A DNA stretch of 64,000 bases, from NCBI RefSeq assembly GCF_030817475.1, contig NZ_JAUSZJ010000002.1, forward strand, positions 5,532,626 to 5,596,625, read 5' to 3'. The notes under the pieces are model-generated. The model made no database searches, was not told the DNA's origin, and saw nothing but the letters and a program-made list of their open reading frames with translations. How positions within the stretch are numbered: position 1 is the stretch's first letter; every line of letters begins with the position of its first letter. Positions 54,376 to 63,350 of this stretch are shown one piece after another. A program made the translations under genes and the position numbers. Source of the stretch: Streptomyces sp. V2I9 (GTDB lineage: Bacteria > Actinomycetota > Actinomycetes > Streptomycetales > Streptomycetaceae).

Positions 54376-55653
54376 ATGACCGTCACCGTATGGGAGGCCG
54401 TGCGGAGGCGCCCCCTGCGTTTCGTAGTCTCCGCCTGGCCACTGCGGTGCTGGGCGTTTCTGCTGAGCGGGACCGTCGTCGGTTTCGGCGTGCTGCTCCT
54501 CCTGGTTACCCTCCTTTTCGTCGGGATCGGGCTGTCAGCGGTGGGCGTCGGGCTGGTCGTGCTGATGGGGATCGCTGTCCTGGGCATTCCCGTCGCCGCC
54601 CTGGAACGGCACCGGTTGCGACTGGTCGAACCGGAACCGCTCCTCGACCCGCATGGTTCCCTGCCCGGTACGGGCGCCCTGCCCTGGTTGCGAACCCGGC
54701 TCCGTGAGCGGGCGACCTGGCGGGAGCTGGGCTACACCCTCGCCCTGGGGGTCCTTTTCACCGCCACCGGGATCGGTTTCACCGCCCTGCTCGGCCTGTC
54801 GGTCCTGCTAACGGCAACGCCGGTCATCGTGTGGGTGATCGCACCCGACACCGTGATGCTGGTGCCCGGCCGGGCGGTCTCCGACCCCGTCGCCGCCCTG
54901 CCGGGAAGCGCCGCCGGCCTGCTCGGGCTGCTCGTCTCGGCGTACGTGGGCGGACTGCTCGCCAGCGCCCAGGTGTGGGTCGCACAGGCTCTGCTGTCCG
55001 CGCGGGACGAGGACTTTAACAGCCGGGTCATCGAACTCACCCGCTCTCGTGCTCGGTTGATCGACGCGTTCGAGGCCGAGCGACGGCGCATCGAACGGGA
55101 CCTGCACGATGGTGCCCAACAACAGCTCGTGGCGCTCAGCATGACCCTCGGGCTGGCCGAACTGGAGCTGCGCGGCCAAGACTCAAGCGCCACACTGCTC
55201 GTCGCCCGCGCCCGCGGCGAGGCCCGTCAGGCCCTGGAGCAGTTGCGCTCCCTGGTGCGTGGCATCCACCCCCAGGTCCTCACGGATCACGGGTTGTCGG
55301 CGGCCGTGTCCGAACTGGCCTTGCGCAACCCGATCCCGGTGACCGTCGATGTCGACCTACCGGACCGGTTGCCCTCGGCCGTCGAGACGACGGCGTACTT
55401 CACGGTCACCGAGGCGCTGACGAACGCCTCCAAACACAGTGGCGCCGACCGGGTCACTGTCGTCGGCCGCCAGCGAGAGGACAAACTCGTGCTGCTCATT
55501 ACCGACAACGGCCATGGCGGCGCGGACCCCGTCGCCGGCGCCGGCCTGCAAGGATTGGCGGACCGGGTGGCCGTGCTGAAAGGGAGACTCGTCGTGACCA
55601 GTCCCGTCGGCGGACCCACGCAACTGCGGGTGGAGGTGCCGTGCTCCGCGTAG
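54376..55653 (+). CDS. Sensor histidine kinase (NarL/DesK-type, HisKA_3)
   Basis: 425 residues from ATG 54376 with GGAGGG upstream. About four to six membrane helices fill residues 10-215, with little extracytoplasmic sequence. The HisKA_3 box 'RRRIERDLHDGAQQQLVALS' holds the phospho-histidine; the HATPase has 'EALTNASKHSGAD', 'DNGHGGADPV' and 'GLQGLADRV'. Small-loop kinases next to FtsX-type ABC genes often sense cell-wall-active peptides, either directly or through the transporter. It overlaps the regulator gene by 13 bases. Confidence 0.9.
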   Translation: MTVTVWEAVRRRPLRFVVSAWPLRCWAFLLSGTVVGFGVLLLLVTLLFVGIGLSAVGVGLVVLMGIAVLGIPVAALERHRLRLVEPEPLLDPHGSLPGTGALPWLRTRLRERATWRELGYTLALGVLFTATGIGFTALLGLSVLLTATPVIVWVIAPDTVMLVPGRAVSDPVAALPGSAAGLLGLLVSAYVGGLLASAQVWVAQALLSARDEDFNSRVIELTRSRARLIDAFEAERRRIERDLHDGAQQQLVALSMTLGLAELELRGQDSSATLLVARARGEARQALEQLRSLVRGIHPQVLTDHGLSAAVSELALRNPIPVTVDVDLPDRLPSAVETTAYFTVTEALTNASKHSGADRVTVVGRQREDKLVLLITDNGHGGADPVAGAGLQGLADRVAVLKGRLVVTSPVGGPTQLRVEVPCSA

Positions 55654-56309
55654 TGCTTGCCGAGGATTCGGTCCTGTTGCGCGCCGGTCTGGTGGAGTTG
55701 CTGTCCCGGGTCGGACACGAGGTGACAGCCTCGGCCGGGGACGCGGCGGAACTGGCGCGTGCCGTGGACGCAGACCGCCCCGACGTAGTCATCACCGATG
55801 TGCGGATGCCGCCCGGCTTCCACGACGAAGGGCTGAAGGCGGCACTCGAACTGCGCGGCCGGCACCCCGGCCTGCCGGTTCTGGTGCTGTCCCAGTACGT
55901 TGCCACGGCCTACGCGACCCAGCTGTTCAGCGGGGATTCGTCGGCCGAAGGGGGCCTCGGCTACCTCTTGAAGGACCGAGTGGGGGAGGTCACCGACTTC
56001 CTGGACGCGCTGAACCGCGTAGCCGACGGGCAGACAGTGATCGACCCAGAGGTGGTCCGCGTGCTGCTTCAGCAGCGGACCACCGAGGAGCCGCTGCAGC
56101 GGCTGACGCCCCGTGAGCGGGAGGTTCTGTCCCTCATGGCGGAGGGACTCAACAACCAGGCCATCGCCCAACGGCTCACCATCACGGAGGCGTCGGTGGT
56201 CAAGCACTCCAGCAACGTCTTCATGAAGCTGGATCTCGATCCAGCTGAGGGCAACCGGCGTGTCCTCGCCGTCCTCGCCCACCTCCGCGGCGAGGCCTTA
56301 CGAACCTGA
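55641..56309 (+). CDS. LuxR/NarL-family response regulator
   Basis: 222 residues from GTG 55641. The receiver has 'LAEDSVLLRAGL', phospho-acceptor Asp in 'VVITDVRMPPG' and 'GYLLKDRVG'. The LuxR helix-turn-helix is 'LTPREREVLSLMAEGLNNQA' to 'SVVKHSSNVFMKLDL'. It is partner of the upstream kinase and the best candidate to bind the GGGAAAACCC motif found at three nearby promoters. Confidence 0.92.
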   Translation: MLRVVLAEDSVLLRAGLVELLSRVGHEVTASAGDAAELARAVDADRPDVVITDVRMPPGFHDEGLKAALELRGRHPGLPVLVLSQYVATAYATQLFSGDSSAEGGLGYLLKDRVGEVTDFLDALNRVADGQTVIDPEVVRVLLQQRTTEEPLQRLTPREREVLSLMAEGLNNQAIAQRLTITEASVVKHSSNVFMKLDLDPAEGNRRVLAVLAHLRGEALRT

Positions 56310-56337
56310 CCAGGTCGCCCGGTTCGTGGGCAGGCCG

Positions 56338-57507
56338 TCAGCTCTTTCCGTCGCCCCGGCCGGACACGACCGACGCGAGATCGGCGTCGGTGCCGAGCAG
56401 CCGCGTCAGTCGCTGGGCCGACGTGTCCCAGGACCAGTGGGAGGCCACCCAGTCGCGGCCGGCCTCGCCCATCACGGCGGCCCTGTCCGGGGCGCGCAGG
56501 AGCGCCGACACGGCCTGGGCCACGGCTCCTGCGTCCGTGCCGTCCACGACGTGGCCCGTCACCCCGTCGACGACCGCGTCGACCGCGCCGCCGGAGTCGC
56601 CGGCGATCACGGGCAGGCCGCCGGCGGCCGCCTCCAGGAACACGATGCCCAGGCCCTCCGCCTCCAGTCCGGCCTTCCGGGTCCGGCATGGCATGGCGAA
56701 GACATCCGCCGCCGCGTAGTAGAGAGCAGTCGAGGCGTGGTCCAACCCGCCTGTGAAGACCACGTGGCCGTCGGCGTGACGGCGCGCCAGCCTGCGCAAC
56801 CGGCCCTCGTCGGGGCCGCCGCCCACGATCACCAGGACGGCTTCCGGCACGGTCCGCCGTACGGACGGCAGTGCCCGTATCAGCATGTCCTGGCCCTTAC
56901 GCCGGACCAGCCGCGAGACGCACAGGACGACCTTGCGGCCCGTGAGACCGTGCCGTTCCCTGACCTGCCGGGCCCGGTCCGGCTCAGGCAGGAACGCCGC
57001 CGGGTCCACACCCGGGACCAGCCGCACCAGTTCGGCCCGCGGTCCCAGCGCCGGCGCGATACGGCGACGGGTGTACTCGCCGAGGTAGGTGACGGCGTCC
57101 ACGTGGTCGCCGATGCGCCGCATCACCCGACGGGCGCCCGGGGTGCGCGCCCACCAGATCTCGTGACCGTGCGTCGTGGCGACGATCCGCCGGATTCCGC
57201 CGCGCCGCAGCGCCGGGGCCATCGCCGCGAGTGGGGCGGCGGCCCCGAACCAGACCCGGTCGCAGCCGTGCCGGCGGGCGATCTCCAGCGTGCGCCGAGT
57301 CACCGTCGGAGTGGGCAGCAGCGTGCGGGCCGGGTCCCGGACGACCGGGAACGGCAGCGTGGCGTCGAACGCGGCGGCGCCGGGCTCGCTGGACGTGTGG
57401 ACGACCACGTCATGTCCGGGGACGCGGATCGCCATGGCGTGGACGAAGGTCTCGATGCCGCCCTGACGGGGCGGGAAGTCGTTGGTGACGATCAAAGTGG
57501 TACCCAT
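56338..57507 (-). CDS. GT4-family glycosyltransferase (PimB-like mannosyltransferase)
   Basis: 389 residues from ATG 57507. It opens 'TLIVTNDFPPRQGGIETFVH', the hallmark of PimB/PimC-type enzymes acting on phosphatidylinositol mannosides. The donor domain has 'VSRLVRRKGQDMLIRAL', 'IVGGGPDEGRLRRLA' and the EX7E-type 'EAEGLGIVFLEAAAGGLPVI'. It likely uses GDP-mannose (or another NDP-sugar) at the cytoplasmic membrane face. Third gene of a leftward unit with the FkbM and GT87-like genes. Confidence 0.87.
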   Translation of the reverse strand: MGTTLIVTNDFPPRQGGIETFVHAMAIRVPGHDVVVHTSSEPGAAAFDATLPFPVVRDPARTLLPTPTVTRRTLEIARRHGCDRVWFGAAAPLAAMAPALRRGGIRRIVATTHGHEIWWARTPGARRVMRRIGDHVDAVTYLGEYTRRRIAPALGPRAELVRLVPGVDPAAFLPEPDRARQVRERHGLTGRKVVLCVSRLVRRKGQDMLIRALPSVRRTVPEAVLVIVGGGPDEGRLRRLARRHADGHVVFTGGLDHASTALYYAAADVFAMPCRTRKAGLEAEGLGIVFLEAAAGGLPVIAGDSGGAVDAVVDGVTGHVVDGTDAGAVAQAVSALLRAPDRAAVMGEAGRDWVASHWSWDTSAQRLTRLLGTDADLASVVSGRGDGKS

Positions 57508-57544
57508 GGTGGACGCTGCCTTCGGGACGGAGGGTGATCGGGTG

Positions 57545-58288
57545 TCAGGTGGTGAAGAGGTAGTTGCGGCAGTCCTCCGTGACGCGGGTGACGGTGACCC
57601 AGCGGCCGCGGCTTCGGCGGTGGGCCTGGTAGCCGATGCCCCGCAGATGCCGCAGCACGTCGGCCGGTTCGGCTCCGTACTTGGCCAGGTGACGCCGCTC
57701 GATCTCCAGCAACAGTGTGGGACGGTGCCTGCGCAGAGTTGCCGAACCGCCTTGGAGAAGCCCGAGTTCGGCACCCTCGACGTCGGCCTTGACGAACGCC
57801 AGCCGCCGCATGCCGACCTCGTGGGCCAGCTGGTCGAGGGTACGGACGGGGGTCACGACGGTGCGGCAGTCACGGAACTCGGCATTGCGGCCCGGCCCAT
57901 TCGCGCCGTCGGTGAGGTAGGCCCGTCCGTGCACGGGCAGCCCTCGCCGTACCGGCACGCTGAGCCTTCCGCGCCCGCACCATGCGCCGAGGGCCGCCCG
58001 GTGCACGGTCACGTTTCGGGCGCCCAGCAGCCGTGCGGTGTTCCGCAGCCAGTGGTACGGGCCGGGCAGCGGCTAGACGCTGTACACCCGGCCGGACGGC
58101 CCAGCCAGGGCGGCGAGCACCCATGTGTACAGCCCATATTCGGCGCCCGCGTCCACGCACACCGAGCCCGGCGGCACGAACGCCCGCAGGCCCGCCACCT
58201 CGTCCTCCACGAAGGGGAACCGATGGGCACTCCACCGCAGGGCGGCCGCCACCGCCGCGGTACGACGGGCCCTCACCGGACACTCCAC
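57545..58288 (-). pseudogene. FkbM-family methyltransferase broken by an in-frame amber codon
   Basis: From GTG 58288 the frame reads 'RFPFVEDEVAGLRAF', 'VCVDAGAEYGLYTWVLAAL' (SAM-binding loop) and 'GRVYSV', then TAG at 58073-58075. It then continues without shift: 'PLPGPYHWLRNTARLLGARN', 'VKADVEGAELGLLQGG' and 'LLLEIERRHL' to 57545. FkbM proteins have Glu where the TAG falls (VEP), so one G-to-T change (GAG to TAG) explains it. It would O-methylate a sugar or lipid. Start overlaps the end of the GT87-like gene by 16 bases. Confidence 0.82.
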
Positions 58289-59538
58289 GCCGCCGGAACC
58301 GGGAGCGGGGGCCGTGCGCCCCGGACGACGTGACTACGCGCGGGTTCCACTCGGCGGGTGCCGGCCACCAGCCGGGCCAGCACGGCCAGGGCGGCGGGGA
58401 GCGCGAGGTACCCAAAGCGGCCGGCCGGCGCGAGGAGAAACGCCACGCACAGGCCGATGGCGAGCCGGTCGGCTGCCGGCACCAGACCGCTCGGCGGGCG
58501 GAGCAGGAGGGAAGCGGCGACCGCCAGCCCGCCCGCCAGTAGCAGCCCGGACGCCGCGTACCATCCGGCGGGGCCGAGGTCGGCGAGCAGTCGGCCCGGC
58601 AGCGGACTGGCGGCCGGAGTCTCCCACGCCCCACGCCCGGTCGGGAACGCGAAGACCTGCTGCACCAGGGGCCCGGGCGCCAGCAGCGCGCTCGGCAGTA
58701 TGAGCAGGACGGTCCCCCCCACCGCAACGGCCGCCCCGCGCACGGCCTCCCGGCTGCCGCCCCGGTAGGCCAGGAGCGACACGGCCACCGCGATCGCCGG
58801 CCATGCCGTCCACTTCAGGGAGCAGGCGGCGGCGAGAGCCAGCCCGGCGGCCACCGGTCGGTGGCGTGCCGCGTACGCCAGGGCCAGGAACAGCAGCCCG
58901 GTCAACGGGAGGTCCACACCACTGACGCAGAGCGGGAGCGCGACGACCGGTGAGGCGACGAACACGCCGATGGCGTGGCGGCTCAGCCCGCCCCCGCCGG
59001 ACGTCGGCGAACTGCCAGCCGGAAGGCGGCTCGCCCGGCGAGCCGCCCAGAGGCAGCCCAGGAAGGCCGCGGCGCACCAGAGCCGGGCGTCCCCCAGCAG
59101 CGCCGCCGACGGGCCACTGTCGCCGAGCACTGCACGCGGAAAGCCGAACACCGCCATCCCCGGTAGGTACGGGGTGACCTCGGCCACCGACCGGGGATCG
59201 GCCAGATAGGGAGTCGCCTGATGCAGTGTCAGCATCCCGGAGCGCTCGACCACGCCGACTTCGCTCTGGGCCGCGCCGGTCAGGAGCAGCAGAGCGAGCG
59301 GTACGACGACGGCACCGCTGACGGCGCACCCGACCGAGACGGCCCGGCCGTAGGGGTGCGCCGACAGCGCGGCGACCGCCGCGCAGAGGTATCCCACGCA
59401 CGCGCTCGCGCCCCATAACCGGTGCGGATCGGGCGCGGTGATCAACGGGAAGACGACGGCCCACACTGCGGCCAGGAGCCAGCCTGCGGGAATAAATTTG
59501 CCTGTGTACGGACGGAGTTGAGCACCTCGATTCAGCAC
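58273..59538 (-). CDS. Integral membrane glycosyltransferase, GT87/DUF2029-like
   Basis: 421 residues from GTG 59538. Around ten hydrophobic helices, including 'WLLAAVWAVVFPLITAP' near the start. A loop 'LTLHQATPYLADPRSVAEVT' follows helix 4, and 'LALAAACSLKWTAWPAIAVA' contains the Lys-Trp typical of polyprenyl-phosphate-mannose-dependent enzymes. It probably adds mannose or arabinose from a polyprenyl donor on the outer membrane face. First gene of the leftward unit, preceded by the GGGAAAACCC motif. Confidence 0.8.
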   Translation of the reverse strand: MLNRGAQLRPYTGKFIPAGWLLAAVWAVVFPLITAPDPHRLWGASACVGYLCAAVAALSAHPYGRAVSVGCAVSGAVVVPLALLLLTGAAQSEVGVVERSGMLTLHQATPYLADPRSVAEVTPYLPGMAVFGFPRAVLGDSGPSAALLGDARLWCAAAFLGCLWAARRASRLPAGSSPTSGGGGLSRHAIGVFVASPVVALPLCVSGVDLPLTGLLFLALAYAARHRPVAAGLALAAACSLKWTAWPAIAVAVSLLAYRGGSREAVRGAAVAVGGTVLLILPSALLAPGPLVQQVFAFPTGRGAWETPAASPLPGRLLADLGPAGWYAASGLLLAGGLAVAASLLLRPPSGLVPAADRLAIGLCVAFLLAPAGRFGYLALPAALAVLARLVAGTRRVEPARSHVVRGARPPLPVPAAWSVR

Positions 59539-59599
59539 CCGTCCATTGCATCGGGGGCGTTGTCCCAGGTCATGACAGCCAAGTCGAGACCTGGAGGTC

Positions 59600-59609
59600 G
59601 GGTTTTCCC
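59600..59609 (-). promoter_or_regulatory. GGGAAAACCC motif, copy 2 (before the glycosyltransferase unit)
   Basis: GGGTTTTCCC on the + strand, again exactly 61 bases before the gene start (59538), with GGT...CCGAC flanks on the transcribed side. Confidence 0.5.
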
Positions 59610-59683
59610 CACCATCCTGGGCCTGATGCCTCGAAGCACACTCCTGGGTACCGGACTCCGCACGGGTCGGACGGGGTTTCCCG

Positions 59684-60421
59684 TCAAGGCTGCCGTCGTA
59701 CGAGTTCGGCGGCGACTTCCTTGGCCGTCGGCCGATCGATCTTGCCGACGAAACGGCCGCCGACGAGGAAGATCGCGCGGTCCGCACGGGCGGCCACTGC
59801 CGGGTCGCGGATGGCCACGACGACGGTGCGTCCGGCCTTCTCCACCAAGGTGCGCAGCACACCCGTGATCCGCCGACTACCGGCTCCGTCGCGTGAGTCC
59901 GTCGGTTCGTCGACGAACAGGACCCGTGGTCCAGCAGGCAGAGCCCCGGCCATGGCCACCCGCATCCGTTGCTCTGCTGAGAGACCGGCGAGGTTCCGGT
60001 CGGCCTCCTTCTCCAGACCCACGTGGTGCAGCGCTTCCAGCACGGCGGCCCGCCGGGCCGTGCGGTCGGTGGCGCACACCCCCCGGTCCACGTACTCGTA
60101 CGTCGTGAGCGCCGGAGGCAGCGCGGGCGGGTGCGGAACGTAACGCCCGCGCAGCTCCATGAGTTCCCGCTCGTTCATGGCGTCCAGTTCCCGTGAGCCC
60201 CGGGAGACCTTGCCCCGGCTTGGTCGCTCCACCCCCGAGGCGCACCGCAGGAGGGTGCTCTTGCCCGCGCCGGATGGCCCCACGACCGCGGTCAGGAGTC
60301 GCTCCGGGAAGCCGACGCTGGCCTCGTCGAGGGCAGGCCCGTGGTCGGTGGCACCGTGGTGGTCGACGGAAATCCTGACCAACTGGACGACGGGAAGGCG
60401 GACATCGGTGAACTTGGGCAT
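59684..60421 (-). CDS. Degenerate ABC ATP-binding protein without permease
   Basis: 245 residues from ATG 60421. Walker A 'GPSGAGKSTLLRC' and Walker B 'VLFVDEPT' are intact. The Q-loop region lacks the FVFQ pattern ('YVPHPPALPPALTTYEYV'), the signature is 'LSAEQRMRV' instead of LSGGQ, and the H-loop reads 'VAIRDP' with Arg for His. The overall resemblance to the ATPase at 53483 ('AVAARADRAIFLVGGRFVGK' against 'AVAACADRVVFFSDGRVVGR') suggests an old duplicate. It probably binds ATP but may not hydrolyse it well. Confidence 0.8.
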   Translation of the reverse strand: MPKFTDVRLPVVQLVRISVDHHGATDHGPALDEASVGFPERLLTAVVGPSGAGKSTLLRCASGVERPSRGKVSRGSRELDAMNERELMELRGRYVPHPPALPPALTTYEYVDRGVCATDRTARRAAVLEALHHVGLEKEADRNLAGLSAEQRMRVAMAGALPAGPRVLFVDEPTDSRDGAGSRRITGVLRTLVEKAGRTVVVAIRDPAVAARADRAIFLVGGRFVGKIDRPTAKEVAAELVRRQP

Positions 60422-60516
60422 GTGGCTCAGTCCTCGTCGAGGTTCGGGAGCAGGTCGACCCGGTGCAGCAGGGGGACAAGGGTGAGGCAGTAGACCTGAC
60501 AGGAGAGTGCGGGGGC

Positions 60517-60526
60517 GGGTTTTCCC
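60517..60526 (-). promoter_or_regulatory. GGGAAAACCC motif, copy 3 (before the degenerate ATPase gene)
   Basis: GGGTTTTCCC on the + strand, 95 bases before the start at 60421; GGC flank on the left and ACTGCC on the right. Confidence 0.5.
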
Positions 60527-60676
60527 ACTGCCGCCACCGAGGCGGCGGTGTGATGGCCCCTCGCAGTGGCCCAACTGCGGAGCCCGGGTGGCCGACCTGG
60601 CTCGAAGTTGTCAGCGAAGACTCCCCGGGGCCTAGTCTCAAACGTGTCACGCGATCCGGAAGGAGCCAGGAAAGCA

Positions 60677-61507
60677 GTGGTCGACGAGCGAGTTGTCATC
60701 GTGACCGGTGGAGGTTCAGGCATTGGAGAGGCCACCGCCCGGCTGCTTCGCGAAGGGGGGCACCAGGTGGTCGCCTCCGGTCGGCGGAGCGAGCCGTTGC
60801 GGCGCCTCGAACGGGAGACCGGCGTACTCGCGCATCCGTCCGACGTCGGTGATCCGGAGGCCGCCGACGGCCTCGTCCGAGCCGCGCTGGCTGCCCACGG
60901 ACGGATCGACGGTGTGGTGCTCAACGCGGGCATCGGCCGGGGCGGTACCGTCGGCGACCTGTCGCTGGACGACTGGGAGGCGGTGATGCGCACCAATGTC
61001 ACCGGCCCTCTGCTGCTCCTGCGCGCGGCGATCCCGCACTTGCTGGAGTCGAGCGGAGCGGTGGTCGCCGTTGCTTCGGTCTCCGCCCTGCGGAACGGCA
61101 CGAGCAATGTCCCGTACGCCACGTCCAAGGCGGCCCTGCTCCAGCTGTGCCGTTCCGTCGCCGTCGACTACGGGCGTCAGGGAGTACGAGCCAACATCGT
61201 GTGCCCGAGCTGGGTGCGCAGCGAGATGGCCGACCGTCGCATGACGCGCTTCGCTGAGGAGGCGGACTTGGGAGGAGACGGCGCCCGCGCCGCCTATGAG
61301 GAGGTGACCAGGCTGCTGCCACTGGGGCGACCGGGTGAGCCGCGTGAGATCGCGGAAGCAGTCGCCTGGCTGTTGTCACCGGCGGCGTCGTACGTGAACG
61401 GTGCCGTTCTCACTGTCGATGGCGGGGCCACGGCCCTGGACCCCGGGACGCTGGCCTTCGACTTCCACGTCGCGCCACGCGGCAGCGAGGTCCCCGACAC
61501 TCCATGA
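60677..61507 (+). CDS. Short-chain dehydrogenase/reductase (SDR)
   Basis: 276 residues from GTG 60677 with GGAGCCAGGAAAG upstream; a longer start near 60647 is possible. Classical SDR motifs: 'VTGGGSGIGEATARLL' (cofactor loop, residues about 10-25), 'LNAGIGRGG' (NAG), 'VASVSALRNG' (catalytic Ser), 'VPYATSKAAL' (Tyr and Lys) and a C-terminal 'YVNGAVLTVDGGATA'. Arg-containing 'SGRRSEPLRR' after the second strand favours NADP(H). Substrate unknown. Monocistronic by spacing. Confidence 0.9.
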   Translation: MVDERVVIVTGGGSGIGEATARLLREGGHQVVASGRRSEPLRRLERETGVLAHPSDVGDPEAADGLVRAALAAHGRIDGVVLNAGIGRGGTVGDLSLDDWEAVMRTNVTGPLLLLRAAIPHLLESSGAVVAVASVSALRNGTSNVPYATSKAALLQLCRSVAVDYGRQGVRANIVCPSWVRSEMADRRMTRFAEEADLGGDGARAAYEEVTRLLPLGRPGEPREIAEAVAWLLSPAASYVNGAVLTVDGGATALDPGTLAFDFHVAPRGSEVPDTP

Positions 61508-61559
61508 CCATCACCGCCCGGCCGAGGCGGCCCGCTCCGGACCCGTCGCTCGCGGCGGA

Positions 61560-62723
61560 TCAGGGCTGCCGGGCCGGAGCGGGCCGGTCGTGAATGGGCA
61601 GCGCGTCCGCCATGGACGGCCACATCCGGGCGATCCCGAGCAGTGTCTCCGGACTGCCGTGCACCACGCCGGGCAGGGGGCCGGAGCCGGACGGCGGGGT
61701 GCCCGCGAGCTTGGCGCGCCGGGCCTGGTCGAGCGCCCCGGCGAGTGCGGCAGTGGCGAGCCGGTCGTCCCGTACCCCTGTCTGCCGGGCGTGCCGGTGC
61801 GCCTCCTCGTATGCGCCGGGCCGGACGTACTGCTGGAGATCGAGGAGCGCGTCGTACGTCTCGATGGTCTGCCGGTGCGCCTGCAGCGCCAGCGGCGAAC
61901 GCGGCAGCAGCACCTCCCGGAACCGGGTCCGCTGCGGGCTCGCGAGCGCCACTTGGGGCACTGCCCCGACGAGATCGCGCCACAGCGGCCACAGACACCA
62001 GGTGACCCGTAGAGCGGTCCACGACCGAACGAGAGCTGTCACCGTGGGGACCAGCAGGGACGCAGCCCGGATGAAGCCGTGGACGCCGATGACCAGTGAC
62101 AGGTAGGGGAGCATGGCGGCGGTACCGCCGTAGAGGTGCCAGAGGTAACCGGACCAGAAGGCGACGGCGAAGACGCTTCCCACCGCGAACAGCCGGAGCG
62201 ACCAGATGAGATCGCGGTCCGACGAACGCAGACTGAACGCCCAGCAGACCACGAAAGCAACGGAGTCACCGATCAGATGAGCGACGATCAGGATGAGCCA
62301 GTAGGCGACCGCCGGATCGGCCGGCCCTTGCAAGGACGCGGTCTCCTTGCCCGGCCGGCCGATCTGCAGCAGGTCGAGAATCAGCAGCGTTCCGATGGTC
62401 ACCGCCAGGGCGCCCGCTACTGAAAGCCGAAGGTGACGAGCGCGGGCGGTATCGACCATGGAGACGAGGACCAGTCCGGCGCTCAGCACACCGACCAGGT
62501 TGCGGATCAGAGCGACCGTGTGGACGTCCACGCCGGCGTTGGTGAGCCACGCGACGATACTGGGTTGGAAGAGAGTGATCGCGATGGTGGCGGCCAGCAC
62601 GGTGAGCCACAGTCCCCGTTGGTGGGGCTGACGCAGGGCGGGCCGGGCCCGGCAGACCAGCGCGAACCACAGAGCAAAGACGCTGCCGACCCCGATATGG
62701 GACGCCAGCTCACCGGTCGACAT
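61560..62723 (-). CDS. MAB_1171c-like integral membrane protein (DUF6545-type), putative transporter
   Basis: 387 residues from ATG 62723. Seven or so hydrophobic helices occupy residues 1-235, followed by a soluble C-terminal half with 'LWRDLVGAVPQVAL', 'HRQTIETYDALLDLQQYVRP' and 'LAGALDQARRAK'. This combination matches the family annotated as MAB_1171c putative transporter, which in actinomycetes travels with XRE and ImmA/IrrE-like genes, as here. It overlaps the upstream protease-like gene by 14 bases. Function unknown. Confidence 0.78.
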   Translation of the reverse strand: MSTGELASHIGVGSVFALWFALVCRARPALRQPHQRGLWLTVLAATIAITLFQPSIVAWLTNAGVDVHTVALIRNLVGVLSAGLVLVSMVDTARARHLRLSVAGALAVTIGTLLILDLLQIGRPGKETASLQGPADPAVAYWLILIVAHLIGDSVAFVVCWAFSLRSSDRDLIWSLRLFAVGSVFAVAFWSGYLWHLYGGTAAMLPYLSLVIGVHGFIRAASLLVPTVTALVRSWTALRVTWCLWPLWRDLVGAVPQVALASPQRTRFREVLLPRSPLALQAHRQTIETYDALLDLQQYVRPGAYEEAHRHARQTGVRDDRLATAALAGALDQARRAKLAGTPPSGSGPLPGVVHGSPETLLGIARMWPSMADALPIHDRPAPARQP

Positions 62724-63231
62724 CGACCGTCACTCCGAGGAACGCGCCGATCCGTCCGAGCGGTCCGGCCGCGCGTCCGCTCGTGCCGGCGCTCTGTATC
62801 AGGCTGGCGATCATCTCTGCTTCCTGCTCCTCGGCTGTCGTATAACTGGTGCGTGCCATCAACCGCTTGACAAGGTGGGGCTTCAGGTCGCTGAGAAGCC
62901 GGCCCGTCAGTTCCTCGCCGTCTCCCGTCACACCTCGATGGTGGTCGCACAGCACATGGCCGATCTCGTGCAGGATGATGTGCTCTCGGTGAAGGGGCGC
63001 AGTGCGGGCCTCGTAGAAGACATAATCGGCGTCGTCCGTGCCCAGCCAGAGTCCGCAGGCTCCGGCGACCGCCGTCTGCTCGGGGAGTTCTCTGAGAACG
63101 AGCGGACGCCCTCTCAGCTCCTCCACCCGCTCACGGATCGCATCCAGCGACAGTGACCGGTGCACTCCGAGATCGCGCAGGATTGCCGCACACCGGCGCT
63201 GCAACTCGGCGTACTCACTCGTCTTTCTCAT
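62710..63231 (-). CDS. ImmA/IrrE-type metallopeptidase-like protein
   Basis: 173 residues from ATG 63231. The zinc-peptidase motif 'IILHEIGHVLCDHH' is present, with 'RPLVLRELP' and 'CGLWLGTDDADYVFYEA' before it, as in ImmA/IrrE and DUF955 proteins. Such enzymes cleave or displace a partner XRE repressor. The partner would be the upstream XRE gene at 63351. Overlap with the membrane-protein gene indicates one transcript. Confidence 0.82.
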   Translation of the reverse strand: MRKTSEYAELQRRCAAILRDLGVHRSLSLDAIRERVEELRGRPLVLRELPEQTAVAGACGLWLGTDDADYVFYEARTAPLHREHIILHEIGHVLCDHHRGVTGDGEELTGRLLSDLKPHLVKRLMARTSYTTAEEQEAEMIASLIQSAGTSGRAAGPLGRIGAFLGVTVDVDR

Positions 63232-63350
63232 CTGCCGTCACCCCCGTCCAGGGCGACGGAAGCGATGAAAGGCGCTTGGGCGCCTGCGTGAGCGGGCGTC
63301 GCCCCTCGTGGTCTCACTGGTCGTTGCTGCCCCGACTTCTCGCATGGGTC

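Noticed and set aside
51498..61507. Secondary-metabolite gene cluster
   Set aside because: There are glycosyltransferases, a methyltransferase, an SDR and an exporter but no scaffold enzyme (PKS, NRPS, terpene synthase, lanthipeptide synthetase). Envelope modification is more likely.
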